Source: CAVREM01 sp963728825
GTDB taxonomy: Bacteria > Acidobacteriota > Vicinamibacteria > Vicinamibacterales > CAVVIG01
Length of the DNA stretch: 64,000 bases
Assembly: GCA_963728825.1 (NCBI GenBank)
Contig: CAVSLA010000005.1
Span: 124,001 to 188,000 of the forward strand
Reading direction: 5' to 3'
Position numbers and translations under genes: made by a program. The notes below the pieces were generated by a model. That model was not told the DNA's origin and made no database searches. It worked only from the letters and a program-made list of their open reading frames with translations. This document shows, in pieces, positions 35,411 to 45,602 of the stretch. Each line of letters starts with the position of its first letter. The stretch's first letter is position 1.

Positions 35411-37894
35411 ATGTCACGTCTGACCGGCGACCTCCGACACAGCTTGCGTGTCGTTGCGGGCTCTCCCGGCTTCTCCGCTATCGCCATCCTCGTCCTGGCC
35501 CTCGGCATCGGTGCGAATACGGCGATCTTCTCCGTCGTCAACGCGCTCGTGCTGCAGCCGCGCCCGGGCCGGGTTGATACCCTCATCAATCTGTTCAGCC
35601 GCGATCGCGACCGGCCGGACTCGTACCGGGACTTCTCTTATCCCTTGTACCTGGACCTGCGCGAACGGGGCGACATCTTCGAAAGCCTGCTGGCGCGAAC
35701 GTTTGGTCTGGTCGGCATCGGCGAGGGCGAATCGACCAGGCGGTCGTTCGTGGAGATCGTCTCCGCCAACTACTTCTCGACGCTTGGCGTGCCGCTCGCC
35801 GCCGGCCGTCCGTTCACGGCGGAAGAAGAACGGCCGGGCGCCAACGCCCCGGTCGTCATCGCCTCGCATGCCACTTGGGCGACCCGTCAGTTCGATCCCG
35901 CGTACATCGGCAGCAGCGTACGGGTCAACGGCACCGACTACACGATCGTCGGGGTGGCGCCACCGCGGTTCGCCGGCACGATGTCGGTCGTCGCACCAGA
36001 GTGGTGGTTCCCACTGGGCAGCTACGACCTGGTCGTGAACGAAATGTTTCGACAGCGCGCCACCGGTCTCAGCGATCGAGGCAATCACGCGCTGAACATC
36101 ACCGGCGCGCTCCGGCCGGGACTCGACGTGTCGTCGGCGGAAAGCGCATTGAATGAAGCGGCGCAGCGCTTCGCGTCGGCGTTTCCCGACACCGACCGCG
36201 ATCGCGTCTTTGTCCTGGCGGGCGTCCCGCGTCTCGGTGTGAGCTCACGACCGCAGCCGAGCGAGGCGTCTCAGATCGCCGCAGCCGCCGGGCTGCTCTC
36301 CTTGATGTCGGCGCTCGTGCTGGTGGTGGCCTGCGTCAACCTCGCCAACCTGCTTCTCGCCCGGGGTGCCGCCCGACGTCGGGAAATTGCGATTCGGCAG
36401 GCGCTCGGTGCCGGTCGATCGCAGATCGTCCGGCAGTTGTTCGTCGAGGGTCTCACCCTGTCGCTGCTCGGGGCCGGGGCAGGCCTGGTCTGTGCCTGGT
36501 GGTCAACCCAGGCGCTGTCTGCCTGGCTATCGAGGGTCCTGCCGCTGGGCGTTCAGCTGGTGGTGGCGCCTTCGCCAAGAATGTTGCCCGCCGCCATCGG
36601 CTTCGCGGTCTTCAGCACGCTCCTCTTCGCGCTCGGGCCCGCCTGGCGCCTCTCACGGCCGATCGTCGTCAACGACTTGAAGGGAGCACCGACCGACGGG
36701 GCACCTCGCTTCCGCACGGCGGCGGTCCTCGTGGGTACCCAGCTGGCCATCTCGCTGGCTCTGGTCGCAGTCGGTGGTCTGTTCATGCGCGGCGCGGCCA
36801 ATGCCGCGAGTGCGGATCCCGGATTCGCACTGGAAGGGCAGCTGCTCGTCACGATGGATCCCGGCCTTGCCGGCTACAGCGAAGCACAGACCCGCGCCGT
36901 CTATCGTGAGGTGCTGCAGCGCGTTCGATCCCTGCCGGGCGTCGAACACGCCGCATTGGCGTCACTCGTGCCGTTCGGCGAGATCCGCGAGAACGGGCTC
37001 GTGAGTCTGCCGAACGGCGAGCAGGAAGCCGCCGCGGATTTCACGATCATCAGCTCCGACTATTTCGAAACGCTCAGGCTGCCGGTGTTGCGCGGGCGCA
37101 CGTTCGCCGCCGCCGAAGATGACCGGACGGTCGCAATCGCACCGGCACTGATCAACGACCGCCTCGCGCGACGGCTGTTCGGAAACGATGACCCGATCGG
37201 GCGTCCCGTCGTGATGCGCCGCCGCGCCGGCGAATCGGCCGAAACCTTCATCGTCGCCGGAGTTGTCCCGGCAACATTGCATGATCTGTTCGATGGCGAG
37301 CCGGAGCCGCATCTCTATGCCCCGTTCGGCACCAATTACCGGGCGAGCATGAATCTCTTCGTCGCGACCGCTTCCGGAACGGACGCCGCGGCGACGCTCC
37401 GGACGATCCAGCGGGAGCTGCGGGAGCTGGATCGCCGGTTGCCGGTCCTGACTGCCCGGACGATGACGACGCATCGCGATGCGAGTTTGTCGCAGTGGGC
37501 GGTCAAAGCCGCGGCAGTCCTGTTCAGCACCTTCGCCGCGCTGGCGCTGCTGGTCGCGACGATCGGGATCTACGGCTTGAAAGCGTATGAGGTCGCACGG
37601 CGCACGCGTGAAATCGGCATTCGGATGGCGCTTGGCGCCACTGGCGGCGACGTGACGCGGCTGGTCGTCACTGAAGGGTCGCGCACGACGGCGATTGGTC
37701 TGTTCACAGGGCTGCTGCTCGCGCTCGGCCTGGGCGCACTCATGAGCAGCCTGCTGTATCAGGTGAGTCCGTTCGATCCGGTGACGATGGCTCTCTCCGC
37801 AGGTGTCCTCGCGGGCGCGACGCTACTGGCGAGTTATCTGCCTGCCCGCCGCGCCACGCGGATCGCGCCGGTGGAGGCACTGCGGACGGAGTGA
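35411..37894 (+). CDS. Orphan MacB/FtsX-type permease (ADOP class)
   Basis: 827 residues. N-terminal LRHSLRVVAGSPGFSAIAIL and ALGIGANTAIFSVVNALVL, a large periplasmic MacB-PCD domain, then an FtsX module (LANLLLARGAARRREIAIRQ, ALGAGRSQIVRQLFVEGLTL), a second periplasmic domain and a second FtsX module near the end (EIGIRMALGATGGDVTRLVV). The duplicated layout defines acidobacterial orphan permeases. No ATPase gene is adjacent, as usual for the class. Substrate unknown. Confidence 0.85.
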   Translation: MSRLTGDLRHSLRVVAGSPGFSAIAILVLALGIGANTAIFSVVNALVLQPRPGRVDTLINLFSRDRDRPDSYRDFSYPLYLDLRERGDIFESLLARTFGLVGIGEGESTRRSFVEIVSANYFSTLGVPLAAGRPFTAEEERPGANAPVVIASHATWATRQFDPAYIGSSVRVNGTDYTIVGVAPPRFAGTMSVVAPEWWFPLGSYDLVVNEMFRQRATGLSDRGNHALNITGALRPGLDVSSAESALNEAAQRFASAFPDTDRDRVFVLAGVPRLGVSSRPQPSEASQIAAAAGLLSLMSALVLVVACVNLANLLLARGAARRREIAIRQALGAGRSQIVRQLFVEGLTLSLLGAGAGLVCAWWSTQALSAWLSRVLPLGVQLVVAPSPRMLPAAIGFAVFSTLLFALGPAWRLSRPIVVNDLKGAPTDGAPRFRTAAVLVGTQLAISLALVAVGGLFMRGAANAASADPGFALEGQLLVTMDPGLAGYSEAQTRAVYREVLQRVRSLPGVEHAALASLVPFGEIRENGLVSLPNGEQEAAADFTIISSDYFETLRLPVLRGRTFAAAEDDRTVAIAPALINDRLARRLFGNDDPIGRPVVMRRRAGESAETFIVAGVVPATLHDLFDGEPEPHLYAPFGTNYRASMNLFVATASGTDAAATLRTIQRELRELDRRLPVLTARTMTTHRDASLSQWAVKAAAVLFSTFAALALLVATIGIYGLKAYEVARRTREIGIRMALGATGGDVTRLVVTEGSRTTAIGLFTGLLLALGLGALMSSLLYQVSPFDPVTMALSAGVLAGATLLASYLPARRATRIAPVEALRTE

Positions 37895-37958
37895 TCGAAA
37901 GGTATATCGGTAAGGTGGGACAGGCGGTCTCCTGACCGGGTAAAATCCCACTCGTCCC

Positions 37959-40757
37959 ATGGCACTCAACCCCGGCACACGGCTCGGTCCGTACGATGTC
38001 GTCGCGCCGCTCGGTGCGGGCGGAATGGGCGAGGTTTATCGCGCGCGGGACACACGGCTGAAACGACAGGTCGCCCTCAAAGTGCTGCCCCAGCCGCTTG
38101 CCGGCGACCCCGACCGTCTGATGCGCTTTCAGCGCGAAGCTGAAACCCTTGCCTCGTTGAATCATCCGTACATCGCTGCAATTTACGGGCTCGAAGATGC
38201 GGCGGGCGTCCTGGCGCTGGTCATGGAGCTCGTCGAGGGGCCGACCCTGGCTGACCGTATCGCCCAGGGCCCGATCCCGATCGACGAGGCGCTGCCGATT
38301 GCGAGGCAGATCGCCGAAGCACTCGAGGCCGCGCACGAGCGCGGCATCATTCATCGCGATCTGAAGCCGGCGAACGTGAAGCTGCGCGAGGACGGCACCG
38401 TCAAGGTGCTCGACTTCGGCCTCGCCAAGCTTGCCGATCCGAGTCTGACGCAGACCGGACAGCCGGACAGCCGCATCGGCAGCCAGCCGGTCGACCTCAC
38501 TCAGCCGCCCGCTTTGACGAGCCCTGCCGCGGTCACCGGCATCGGAATGATCCTCGGGACAGCCGCCTACATGTCGCCCGAGCAGGCCCGCGGACGTGTG
38601 GTCGACAAGCGGACAGATGTCTGGGCGTTTGGTGCCGTGCTCTACGAAATGCTCACGAGCAAGCGGGCGTTCGCTGGCGACGACATGACCGACGTGATCG
38701 CCGAAGTGGTGAGAGCAACGCCAAGCTGGGCGGCGCTTCCATCAGATCTGCCGCCGCAGGTTGTCACGCTGATCCAGCGATGTCTCGAGAAGGACAGGAA
38801 CGCGCGCATTGGCGACCTCGCGGTGGCGCGATTCCTGTTGTCCGAGCGTTCGATTGACAGCTCCATCACGTCTGCAGTGGTCAGGGCCGGCGCAGACGTG
38901 GTTCGGCGTCGCAGATCGTTCGTGTTGCCCTGGATGTTTGCCGGCGTAGCGGGCGCCCTTCTCGGAGGCATGGCCATCGGCTGGCTGCTCCCTCGCCAGA
39001 CGAGATCTGAATCGGCGGTGAGCCATCTGCAGATGGGCATTCAGCCCGCCGAGGAGATCATCGGTTCGACGGCGCGGTTCAGACCTTCGCGCACGGCCAT
39101 GGCGGTCTCGCCCAACGGCCGGCTCGTCGTATTCAGCGCAGTTCGAGGCACCACAGCACAGCTTTACGCGCGCTCGCTGGACGCCGTCGAAGCCACGCCA
39201 CTCCCCGGCACCGAGGGTGCGATCAATCCGTTCTTTTCGCCTGACGGGACGTGGATCGGATTCTGGGCCGACAACAAAATCAAGAAGGTCGCAAGCGCGG
39301 GCGGTCCACCTGCGGCAATCTGCGATGTGCCAGGCGCGCGTCCGTGGGGTGCAAGCTGGGGTGACGACGGGACGATTTTCTTTGCCGGCGACACAGGCAT
39401 CTTCAGGGTCCCGTCGGACGGCGGTGCGCCAACCGCCGTCACCAAGCCTGATGCCGACAAGGGCGGGCGGCACCTGCTGCCACACGCACTTCCGGGTGGA
39501 AACGTGCTCGTGTACACCACGATCGCGTCGAACGACTGGACGACCGCCAATATCGTCGCGCACTTCCTCGACACGGGCGAGTCGCGGGTCGTCATCGAGG
39601 GGGCCGCCGATGCACGTTACGTGGCTCCGGGCCACCTGGTGTACTTGAAGTCGGGCACCCTGACGGCGGTGGCTGTCGATGAACGGACGAAACTGCCGAA
39701 CGGGACGCCGGTGGCCCTGCTCGACAACGTCATGCAGGGTGTGAACGCCCCCAATGGTCTCGACGAGACCGGAGCCGGGCAGTTCGATGTATCGGCAGCC
39801 GGAACCCTCGTCTACCTGCCCGGCGGGATTGGTCCGGTCCGCCAGGCGTCGTTGTATTGGGTTGGTCGGACTGGCGCCGAGCAACGGCTCGAGGCGCCGC
39901 CCGCCGCGTATCTCTCTCCCCGGCTGTCGCCCGACGGACAGAAGATCGCCGTAGCCATCAGACGCGGCGCGATGCGTGACACGGACGTGTGGGTGTTGGA
40001 CGCACAGCGTGGCTCCTCGACCCGGTTGACATCCGACGGGGGCGGCGAGCCGATCTGGTCGCCCGACGGAAAACGCGTCGTGTACCGCGGATCAGGAGGT
40101 GGCCTGTATGTCATGAACGGCGATGGCAGCGGCGCGCCTGAGCCCCTTACGACCAACGTCACGTCGATGGATCTCCTCCAAATGCCATCGTCGTCGTCGC
40201 CGCGCGACAACGCCGTGGCGTTCCTGCAGCGACCGGCTCCCGGACAACCGATGGCCATCTGGACGGTGGGGATGGCCGACCGCACGCCCCGGATGTTCCT
40301 CGATACACGTTTTATCTTCAGGTATCCCGAGTTCTCGCCGGATGGACAGTGGATGGCTTACGTCTCTACGGAATCGGGCGGGAACGAAGTGTACGTGCAG
40401 CGCCATCCGGGCCTCGGAGAGAAGACCCGCATCTCGACCGCGGGTGGAGGGGAACCAATCTGGGTCGCGGGCGGTCGCGAGCTGCTCTACCGGCGTGGCG
40501 CGGACAATCAGCAGCAGATCATGTCAGTGACCATCAGGTCCCTCGCGCCGTTTGCGGCTGATGCGCCGCGCGTGCTGTTCGAGACCAAGGGGCCGCGATA
40601 CGACGGCACCACCCCGGTTCGCGGCTGGGATGCCAGCGCGGATGGCCAGCGATTCCTGATGCTGCGAACCGCTGAATCGCCGGACCAGCCGTTGACGACG
40701 TTGCAGGTCGTGCTGAACTGGACCGAGGAACTGAAGCGGCGCGTCACACCGCCATGA
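37959..40757 (+). CDS. Transmembrane Ser/Thr protein kinase with TolB-like propeller
   Basis: 932 residues. Kinase domain: GAGGMGEVYRARD (P-loop, 20-31), Lys41 in VALKVL, HRDLKPANV with Asp134, DFGLAK with Asp152, and GTAAYMSPEQARG. One membrane segment at about 322-345 (WMFAGVAGALLGGMAIGWLL). The extracytoplasmic part has propeller blades with the TolB/PD40 motif (FSPDGTWIGFWAD, LSPDGQKIAVAI, WSPDGKRVVYRG, FSPDGQWMAYVS). Likely senses an outside ligand and phosphorylates cytoplasmic proteins. Its end overlaps the convergent rng gene by 14 bases. Confidence 0.94.
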   Translation: MALNPGTRLGPYDVVAPLGAGGMGEVYRARDTRLKRQVALKVLPQPLAGDPDRLMRFQREAETLASLNHPYIAAIYGLEDAAGVLALVMELVEGPTLADRIAQGPIPIDEALPIARQIAEALEAAHERGIIHRDLKPANVKLREDGTVKVLDFGLAKLADPSLTQTGQPDSRIGSQPVDLTQPPALTSPAAVTGIGMILGTAAYMSPEQARGRVVDKRTDVWAFGAVLYEMLTSKRAFAGDDMTDVIAEVVRATPSWAALPSDLPPQVVTLIQRCLEKDRNARIGDLAVARFLLSERSIDSSITSAVVRAGADVVRRRRSFVLPWMFAGVAGALLGGMAIGWLLPRQTRSESAVSHLQMGIQPAEEIIGSTARFRPSRTAMAVSPNGRLVVFSAVRGTTAQLYARSLDAVEATPLPGTEGAINPFFSPDGTWIGFWADNKIKKVASAGGPPAAICDVPGARPWGASWGDDGTIFFAGDTGIFRVPSDGGAPTAVTKPDADKGGRHLLPHALPGGNVLVYTTIASNDWTTANIVAHFLDTGESRVVIEGAADARYVAPGHLVYLKSGTLTAVAVDERTKLPNGTPVALLDNVMQGVNAPNGLDETGAGQFDVSAAGTLVYLPGGIGPVRQASLYWVGRTGAEQRLEAPPAAYLSPRLSPDGQKIAVAIRRGAMRDTDVWVLDAQRGSSTRLTSDGGGEPIWSPDGKRVVYRGSGGGLYVMNGDGSGAPEPLTTNVTSMDLLQMPSSSSPRDNAVAFLQRPAPGQPMAIWTVGMADRTPRMFLDTRFIFRYPEFSPDGQWMAYVSTESGGNEVYVQRHPGLGEKTRISTAGGGEPIWVAGGRELLYRRGADNQQQIMSVTIRSLAPFAADAPRVLFETKGPRYDGTTPVRGWDASADGQRFLMLRTAESPDQPLTTLQVVLNWTEELKRRVTPP

Positions 40758-42302
40758 CGTCGAACTGCTCGTGATGGAGCAGCGTGTCGGACTTGATGGT
40801 GACGTCCTTGCCGATTGACTGCTTCAAATCGCGCAGCACCGCGCTCTCCTCTTCCTTGAGCGCGCGGGCAATGTCCGGATTGACCCGCAGCAGCAGCCGG
40901 TGGCCGTTCAGGTCCGGACCGATCTTCTTGACCTCGCTCAGGATCTCGTAGCAGATCGTCGCGCTCGACTTGATCACGCCGCTGCCCGAGCAGTACGGGC
41001 AGGGCTCGGTCAGCACGCGTTCGAGGCTCTGCTTCACGCGTTTGCGGGTGATGATGACCAGGCCAAAGTCGGACACCGCCAGCGCCTTCGACGGCGAGCG
41101 ATCTTTTTTCAGCTCCTGCTCCACTGCCTGGAGGACTTTCTGCCGGTTCTTCTTCTCCTCCATGTCGATGAAGTCGAGCACGATGATGCCGCCCAGATCG
41201 CGCAGCCGGACCTGCCGGACGATTTCCTTCACGGCTTCGAGGTTCGTCTTGACGATGGTGTCTTCGAGCCGTCCGGCCGACTTCTTGCCCACGTAGCGCC
41301 CGGTATTGACGTCGATGGCGACCAGCGCCTCGGTCTGGTTGACGACGATCGATCCGCCCGACTTCAGCCACACCTTGCTCTTGAGCGCCTTGTCGATTTC
41401 GGCCTGGACGCCGTATTCCTCGAAGATCGGAAACGGCTTCGCGTACAGCTTGACGCGCGGCGCCAGCGTCGGCAGGATGCGGTGCGATCAGCTCCAGCAC
41501 GCGTTGATATTCGGTCTGGCTGTCGATGCGGATCGCCTGGAACTCGTCGGTCAGCAGGTCGCGGAGCAGCTTGCCGACCAGGCTGGTCTCGCGGTAGACC
41601 ACCGCCGGCGCCCGCGACGACTCCATCTTTTGCCGGATATCGGTCCAGATGGCGTGGAACGCCTCCAGGTCGGAGACGATGTCCTCCTTCGAGCGGCCGG
41701 CCGCAGCGGTGCGGATGATCACGCCGCCGGTGAAGCCGTGCGTCTCACGAAATTCCCGGACGATGCCCCGCAGCCGCGAGCGTTCCTCGCGAGACTCGAT
41801 CTTCCGTGACACGCCGACGTGATCGACCGTCGGCATGAACACCAGGAATCGCCCCGGCATCGTGACGTGGGAGGTCAGGCGGGCGCCCTTGGTGCCGAGC
41901 GGCTCCTTGACGACCTGCACCAGGATTTCCTGGCCCTCTTTCAGGAGATCTTCGATTTTCGGCTGCGGCCTGTCTTTGCGGCGGGCCGCTCGCCCCGCCT
42001 TGCTGGTCGCGAGGGTCGCGTCGGGCAGTGCCGTCTTCCTCGTCAGCCGCCTCGAGCTTCTCGAACTCCTCGAGCGTATCGATCACCTCGGCGACATACA
42101 GGAACCCGTCGCGCTCGAGACCCAGATCGATGAACGAGGACTGCATGCCGGGCAGGACCTTCGAGACCCGGCCTTTGTAGACGTTGCCGACGACGCCGCG
42201 CTGCCGCTCCCGCTCGACGAAGATTTCCGCAACGAGGTCGTCTTCGAGAATGGCCACCATCGTTTCATGGCCATTGGTGGAGATGATCATCTCCTTGGTC
42301 AT
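40744..42302 (-). CDS. rng: Ribonuclease E/G, frameshifted
   Basis: Start ATG 42302 (TKEMIISTNGHETMVAILED). S1 domain RGVVGNVYKGRVSKVLPGMQ and SSFIDLGLERDGFLYV; after a change near 42000, EPLGTKGARLTSHVTMPGRF and TGGVIIRTAAAGRSKEDIV; after another near 41480, catalytic Asp residues in VAIDVNTGRYVG and IIVLDFIDME, and the zinc-link CPYCSGSG near the C-terminus. Two frame changes only in the S1-to-catalytic linker and the central part; motifs intact. Processes 16S rRNA and mRNAs. Last gene of the rod-shape cluster. Confidence 0.92.
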
Positions 42303-42333
42303 GCGCAATCTCCGCAGCGCGCATGACGGCGTC

Positions 42334-42431
42334 AATCGAGTAATTGGATAATCTGGTAATCGGGTAATGGATTGCGCGATGGTGCGATCCGATTACGCGA
42401 CTACTCGATTACCCGATCACCAGATTGACGC
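42334..42431. repeat. Empty inverted octamer array
   Basis: Left arm AATCGAGT, AATTGGAT, AATCTGGT, AATCGGGT, AATGGATT (42334-42373); right arm ATTACGCG, ACTACTCG, ATTACCCG, ATCACCAG, ATTGACGC (42392-42431), the reverse complement of the left-arm type. The loop is about 18 bases. Lies between the rodA stop (42446) and the rng start. No gene between the arms. Confidence 0.8.
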
Positions 42432-42445
42432 GCGCGTGGCGCGCG

Positions 42446-43540
42446 CTAATTGGTGAATCTGCGCATGCGAACGTTGAGCACCAGCCCGAACCCGGCGAGC
42501 GTGGCGATCATCGACGAGCCTCCATAGCTCATGAGTGGGAGCGTCAGCCCCTTGACGGGGGCCAGTCCGGCCGACATGGTGATGTTGTAGACCACCTGGA
42601 AGGTGAAGCTGGCCAACACGCCGATCACGAGATAGGAACCGAGGCGATCCTTGGCCAGCCGGGCCGCCTCGAGCGCGCGCAGAATCACGAACAGGTAGAG
42701 GCCGAGCGCCACCAGGACGCCGGCAAACCCCTTCTCCTCGGCCAGCACCGAGAAGATGAAATCGTTGTGAGCAACCGGGAGGAACCGCAACTGGCCTTGC
42801 GTCCCCTGCCTGAACCCCTTGCCCGTGAGCCCGCCCGATCCAACGGTGATGCGCGCCTGAATCTGCTGGTATCCGGCGCCCTTGGCATCCTGTGACGGAT
42901 CGAGAAATGTGGAAATCCGGCTTTTCTGATAGTCCTTGAGTGCAAACATCCAGGCGACCGGCGCCGCGAGCACGAGGCACACGGCGAGGATGCCGAAGAC
43001 GCGCAGTTGCATTCCGGCGAGATAGGCAACCGCGAAGAACACTGGCAGCAGGGTGACCGCCGTGCCGAGATCGGGTTCCCGGTAGATCAGGTAGAGGGGA
43101 ATCGACGTCAGCACGCCGGCAATCGTCAGGTCGGTCCAGCCCGGCGCGCCGCGATTCTCGCCGAAGAATTTCGCGAGGACCAGCGCCAGGCCGATTTTGG
43201 CAAATTCCGATGGCTGCAGGTTGAACGAGCCGATGCGAATCCAGCGCTGCGCGCCCATCTGCACGTCGCCGAAGAACAGCACGTAGAGCAGCACGCCGAG
43301 CAGCGCGAAATAAATCAGGTGTGATTTGTCGGTAAAGGTGCGGTAGTCGAACGTCAGCATGAACGCCAACGCGCCGAGGCCGAGCACGATGGCATACATC
43401 TGCGTGACGTAGAGATGCGAATTGCCACGCGTCGGGTCGCTGGTGCTGCTGTAGATCATCGCCACGCCAAGCCCGCACAGCGCGAGAATCGCGGCGACCA
43501 GCGCCCAGTCAATATGAAAGTAGAGCCTTCGTTCGAACAT
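42446..43540 (-). CDS. rodA: Rod-shape glycosyltransferase RodA (SEDS family)
   Basis: 364 residues, about ten membrane segments. GAQRWIRIGSFNLQPSEFAK (the SEDS motif with catalytic Asp environment), YREPDLGTAV and the C-terminal LPLMSYGGSSM are all present. Polymerises lipid II into glycan with PBP2. Seven bases after the mrdA gene. Confidence 0.96.
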   Translation of the reverse strand: MFERRLYFHIDWALVAAILALCGLGVAMIYSSTSDPTRGNSHLYVTQMYAIVLGLGALAFMLTFDYRTFTDKSHLIYFALLGVLLYVLFFGDVQMGAQRWIRIGSFNLQPSEFAKIGLALVLAKFFGENRGAPGWTDLTIAGVLTSIPLYLIYREPDLGTAVTLLPVFFAVAYLAGMQLRVFGILAVCLVLAAPVAWMFALKDYQKSRISTFLDPSQDAKGAGYQQIQARITVGSGGLTGKGFRQGTQGQLRFLPVAHNDFIFSVLAEEKGFAGVLVALGLYLFVILRALEAARLAKDRLGSYLVIGVLASFTFQVVYNITMSAGLAPVKGLTLPLMSYGGSSMIATLAGFGLVLNVRMRRFTN

Positions 43541-43546
43541 CGTTTC

Positions 43547-45544
43547 TTACTGCGCGCGGGGCCCCACCCCCGCGCTTGACGCGCTCGCGCCGTCGCGCTC
43601 GCGCGTATCCAGAACAGGACGTCGTTGAACCTCGTTGATGGCGATCGGCGAGCCGTCGAGCCGCGGCTCTTCCGGCGGGTTCGGCGGCGGCGGCGGCGCC
43701 TGCGGCTTCAGCGGCTCCGGCGGCGGCATGCCCTCTTTCTTCGCAAAAAACGTCTCGATCGCGTGTTTGGCGATCGGCGCGGCGCTGTAGCCGTGTTCGG
43801 CGTGCTCGGCGAAGATCACGCCGGCAATCTGCGGATTGTCACGCGGTGCGAAGAACACGAACCATCCGTGATCGCGCAGGTCGCGCGTCGTTCGGCCGGC
43901 CGCCGCGCGTCCGCCTTCGAGTGAGATCACCTGGGCCGTGCCGGTCTTGCCCGAGACGTCGCGGCCGAGGATGCGGGCGCGCCCGCCCGTCCCGGCGTGG
44001 TTGACGACCATCCACAAACCGTCGCGAATCGCCTGCAGGTTCGCCGGCTTCATCGTGACCTGCGACTGCGGCGCCGGCGGCGGTACCGCCTTCCAGCCGG
44101 TGCCATCGTCGACGGCCTTCAGCAGGTGCGGTGTGACACGCGTGCCGCCGTTGGCGAGCGTCGCCATCATCACCGCCATCGAGATCGGCGTCACCGACAC
44201 CTGGCCCTGACCAATCGAGACGGAGATGGTTTCGCCGGCGTACCACTTTTCGCCGGTCCGGCGCCGCTTCCATTCCTGGGACGGCATCAGCCCCGACATT
44301 TCGTTCGGCAGATCGATGCCGCTCTTCACGCCGATCCCGAGCAGTCCCGCCCACTTGTGCAGGCGATCGATCCCGACCATGTTGCCGACCGTGTAGAAGT
44401 AGACGTTGCACGACTGTTCGATGGCCTGGCGGAGATCGACGGTCCCGTGCCCGCCGGCCTTGTGACACCTGAACGAGCGGCCGTAGAAGACCCCGGCGCC
44501 GGGACAGTAGACCTTGTGGCTCGGATCGATGAGTCCCTCTTCGAGGGCAGCCGCAGCGACCGTCATCTTGAAGGTCGACCCCGGCGAATAGAGACCCTGA
44601 ATCGCCCGATCGTTGAGCGGCCGGAGGGCGTCGGTCGTGACGGACGACCACGCCGTATTGCGCCGGTCGCCGCCGGCGGCAAAGGCGTTGGGATCGTAGG
44701 CCGGCAGGCTGGTATAGGCGAGCACTTCGCCGGTCGCCGGCTCGAGCAGCACGGCCGCCCCATTGAAGCCGAGCGCGCGGAAACTGTTCTCGACCGATCG
44801 TTGCACGTCAGCGTCAATCGTCAGCTGCAGCCGCTTGCCCTCGGTCGGATCGATCTTTTCGTCGACGCGGATTTCACGGCCGACGCTGTTGACCACCACC
44901 CGCTTGGCGCCGTCTTCGCCCATCAGCAGGGCGTTGTAGATGCGCTCGATGCCCGATTGGCCGACGATATCGCCGCTCTTCAACTCGTTCGAGGCGGCCA
45001 CCTGCGCTTCGCTCACTTCCCCGACATAGCCGAAGACATGAGCGGCCATGATCGGTTGGCCGGGATATTCCCGCGTCGGCATCTGTTCGACCACGACATC
45101 GGGCAGCTCGTACCTGCGGGCCAGCACCGCCGCCAGCTGCGCCTCCGACGCGTCGGCGACGATCGGGATGGGCCGGAAGACCGGCTCCCGCCGGTGCCGT
45201 TCGACGATCTCGCGCACGCGCGCCTCGTCGATCCCAAGCAGGGACGCGACCAGCCGCATCGTTCGATTCAGATCCTTGGTGTGCTCGCGGTCGATGGAAA
45301 TACTGTAGGAATGACGGTTACGGACGAGCAGCTCGTTGTTCCGATCGAAGACCATGCCGCGCGGCGCGCGCAGCGCGAGCGTCCGCTGATGGTTGTTCTC
45401 GGCCATCTCCAGGAACTTCTCGTGCTGCACCACCTGCAGTACCCAGAAGCTCACCGCGAGAATCGAGAACACGACGGTGATCGTCGATTGCAGCACCGTC
45501 AGCCGGATGCCGACGCGGCGGCGTTCTTCGTGGGAAGCGGCCAT
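43547..45544 (-). CDS. mrdA: Penicillin-binding protein 2
   Basis: 665 residues. One N-terminal membrane segment, the non-penicillin-binding domain (RTLALRAPRGMVFDRNN), and the transpeptidase: active Ser323 in SPGSTFKM (SxxK), the SCN motif in QSCNVYFYTVG, and KTGTAQ near residue 540. A Pro-rich tail follows (EPLKPQAPPPPPNPPEEP). Cross-links peptidoglycan in elongation with RodA. The start ATG is 3-5 bases from a heptamer array and has no Shine-Dalgarno. Confidence 0.96.
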   Translation of the reverse strand: MAASHEERRRVGIRLTVLQSTITVVFSILAVSFWVLQVVQHEKFLEMAENNHQRTLALRAPRGMVFDRNNELLVRNRHSYSISIDREHTKDLNRTMRLVASLLGIDEARVREIVERHRREPVFRPIPIVADASEAQLAAVLARRYELPDVVVEQMPTREYPGQPIMAAHVFGYVGEVSEAQVAASNELKSGDIVGQSGIERIYNALLMGEDGAKRVVVNSVGREIRVDEKIDPTEGKRLQLTIDADVQRSVENSFRALGFNGAAVLLEPATGEVLAYTSLPAYDPNAFAAGGDRRNTAWSSVTTDALRPLNDRAIQGLYSPGSTFKMTVAAAALEEGLIDPSHKVYCPGAGVFYGRSFRCHKAGGHGTVDLRQAIEQSCNVYFYTVGNMVGIDRLHKWAGLLGIGVKSGIDLPNEMSGLMPSQEWKRRRTGEKWYAGETISVSIGQGQVSVTPISMAVMMATLANGGTRVTPHLLKAVDDGTGWKAVPPPAPQSQVTMKPANLQAIRDGLWMVVNHAGTGGRARILGRDVSGKTGTAQVISLEGGRAAAGRTTRDLRDHGWFVFFAPRDNPQIAGVIFAEHAEHGYSAAPIAKHAIETFFAKKEGMPPPEPLKPQAPPPPPNPPEEPRLDGSPIAINEVQRRPVLDTRERDGASASSAGVGPRAQ

Positions 45545-45548
45545 AGAA

Positions 45549-45576
45549 TTGGGAATTTACAATTGCAAATTTACAA
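45549..45576. repeat. Single-arm heptamer array before mrdA
   Basis: TTGGGAA, TTTACAA, TTGCAAA, TTTACAA: four heptamers in perfect period 7, each TT-N3-AA. Lies between the mreD stop (45603) and the mrdA start (45544), covering most of the spacer. No inverted partner seen. Its first unit equals the first unit of the array at 23594. Confidence 0.65.
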
Positions 45577-45602
45577 TGCGGGTCCGTCGATCGGGCAAGC
45601 AC

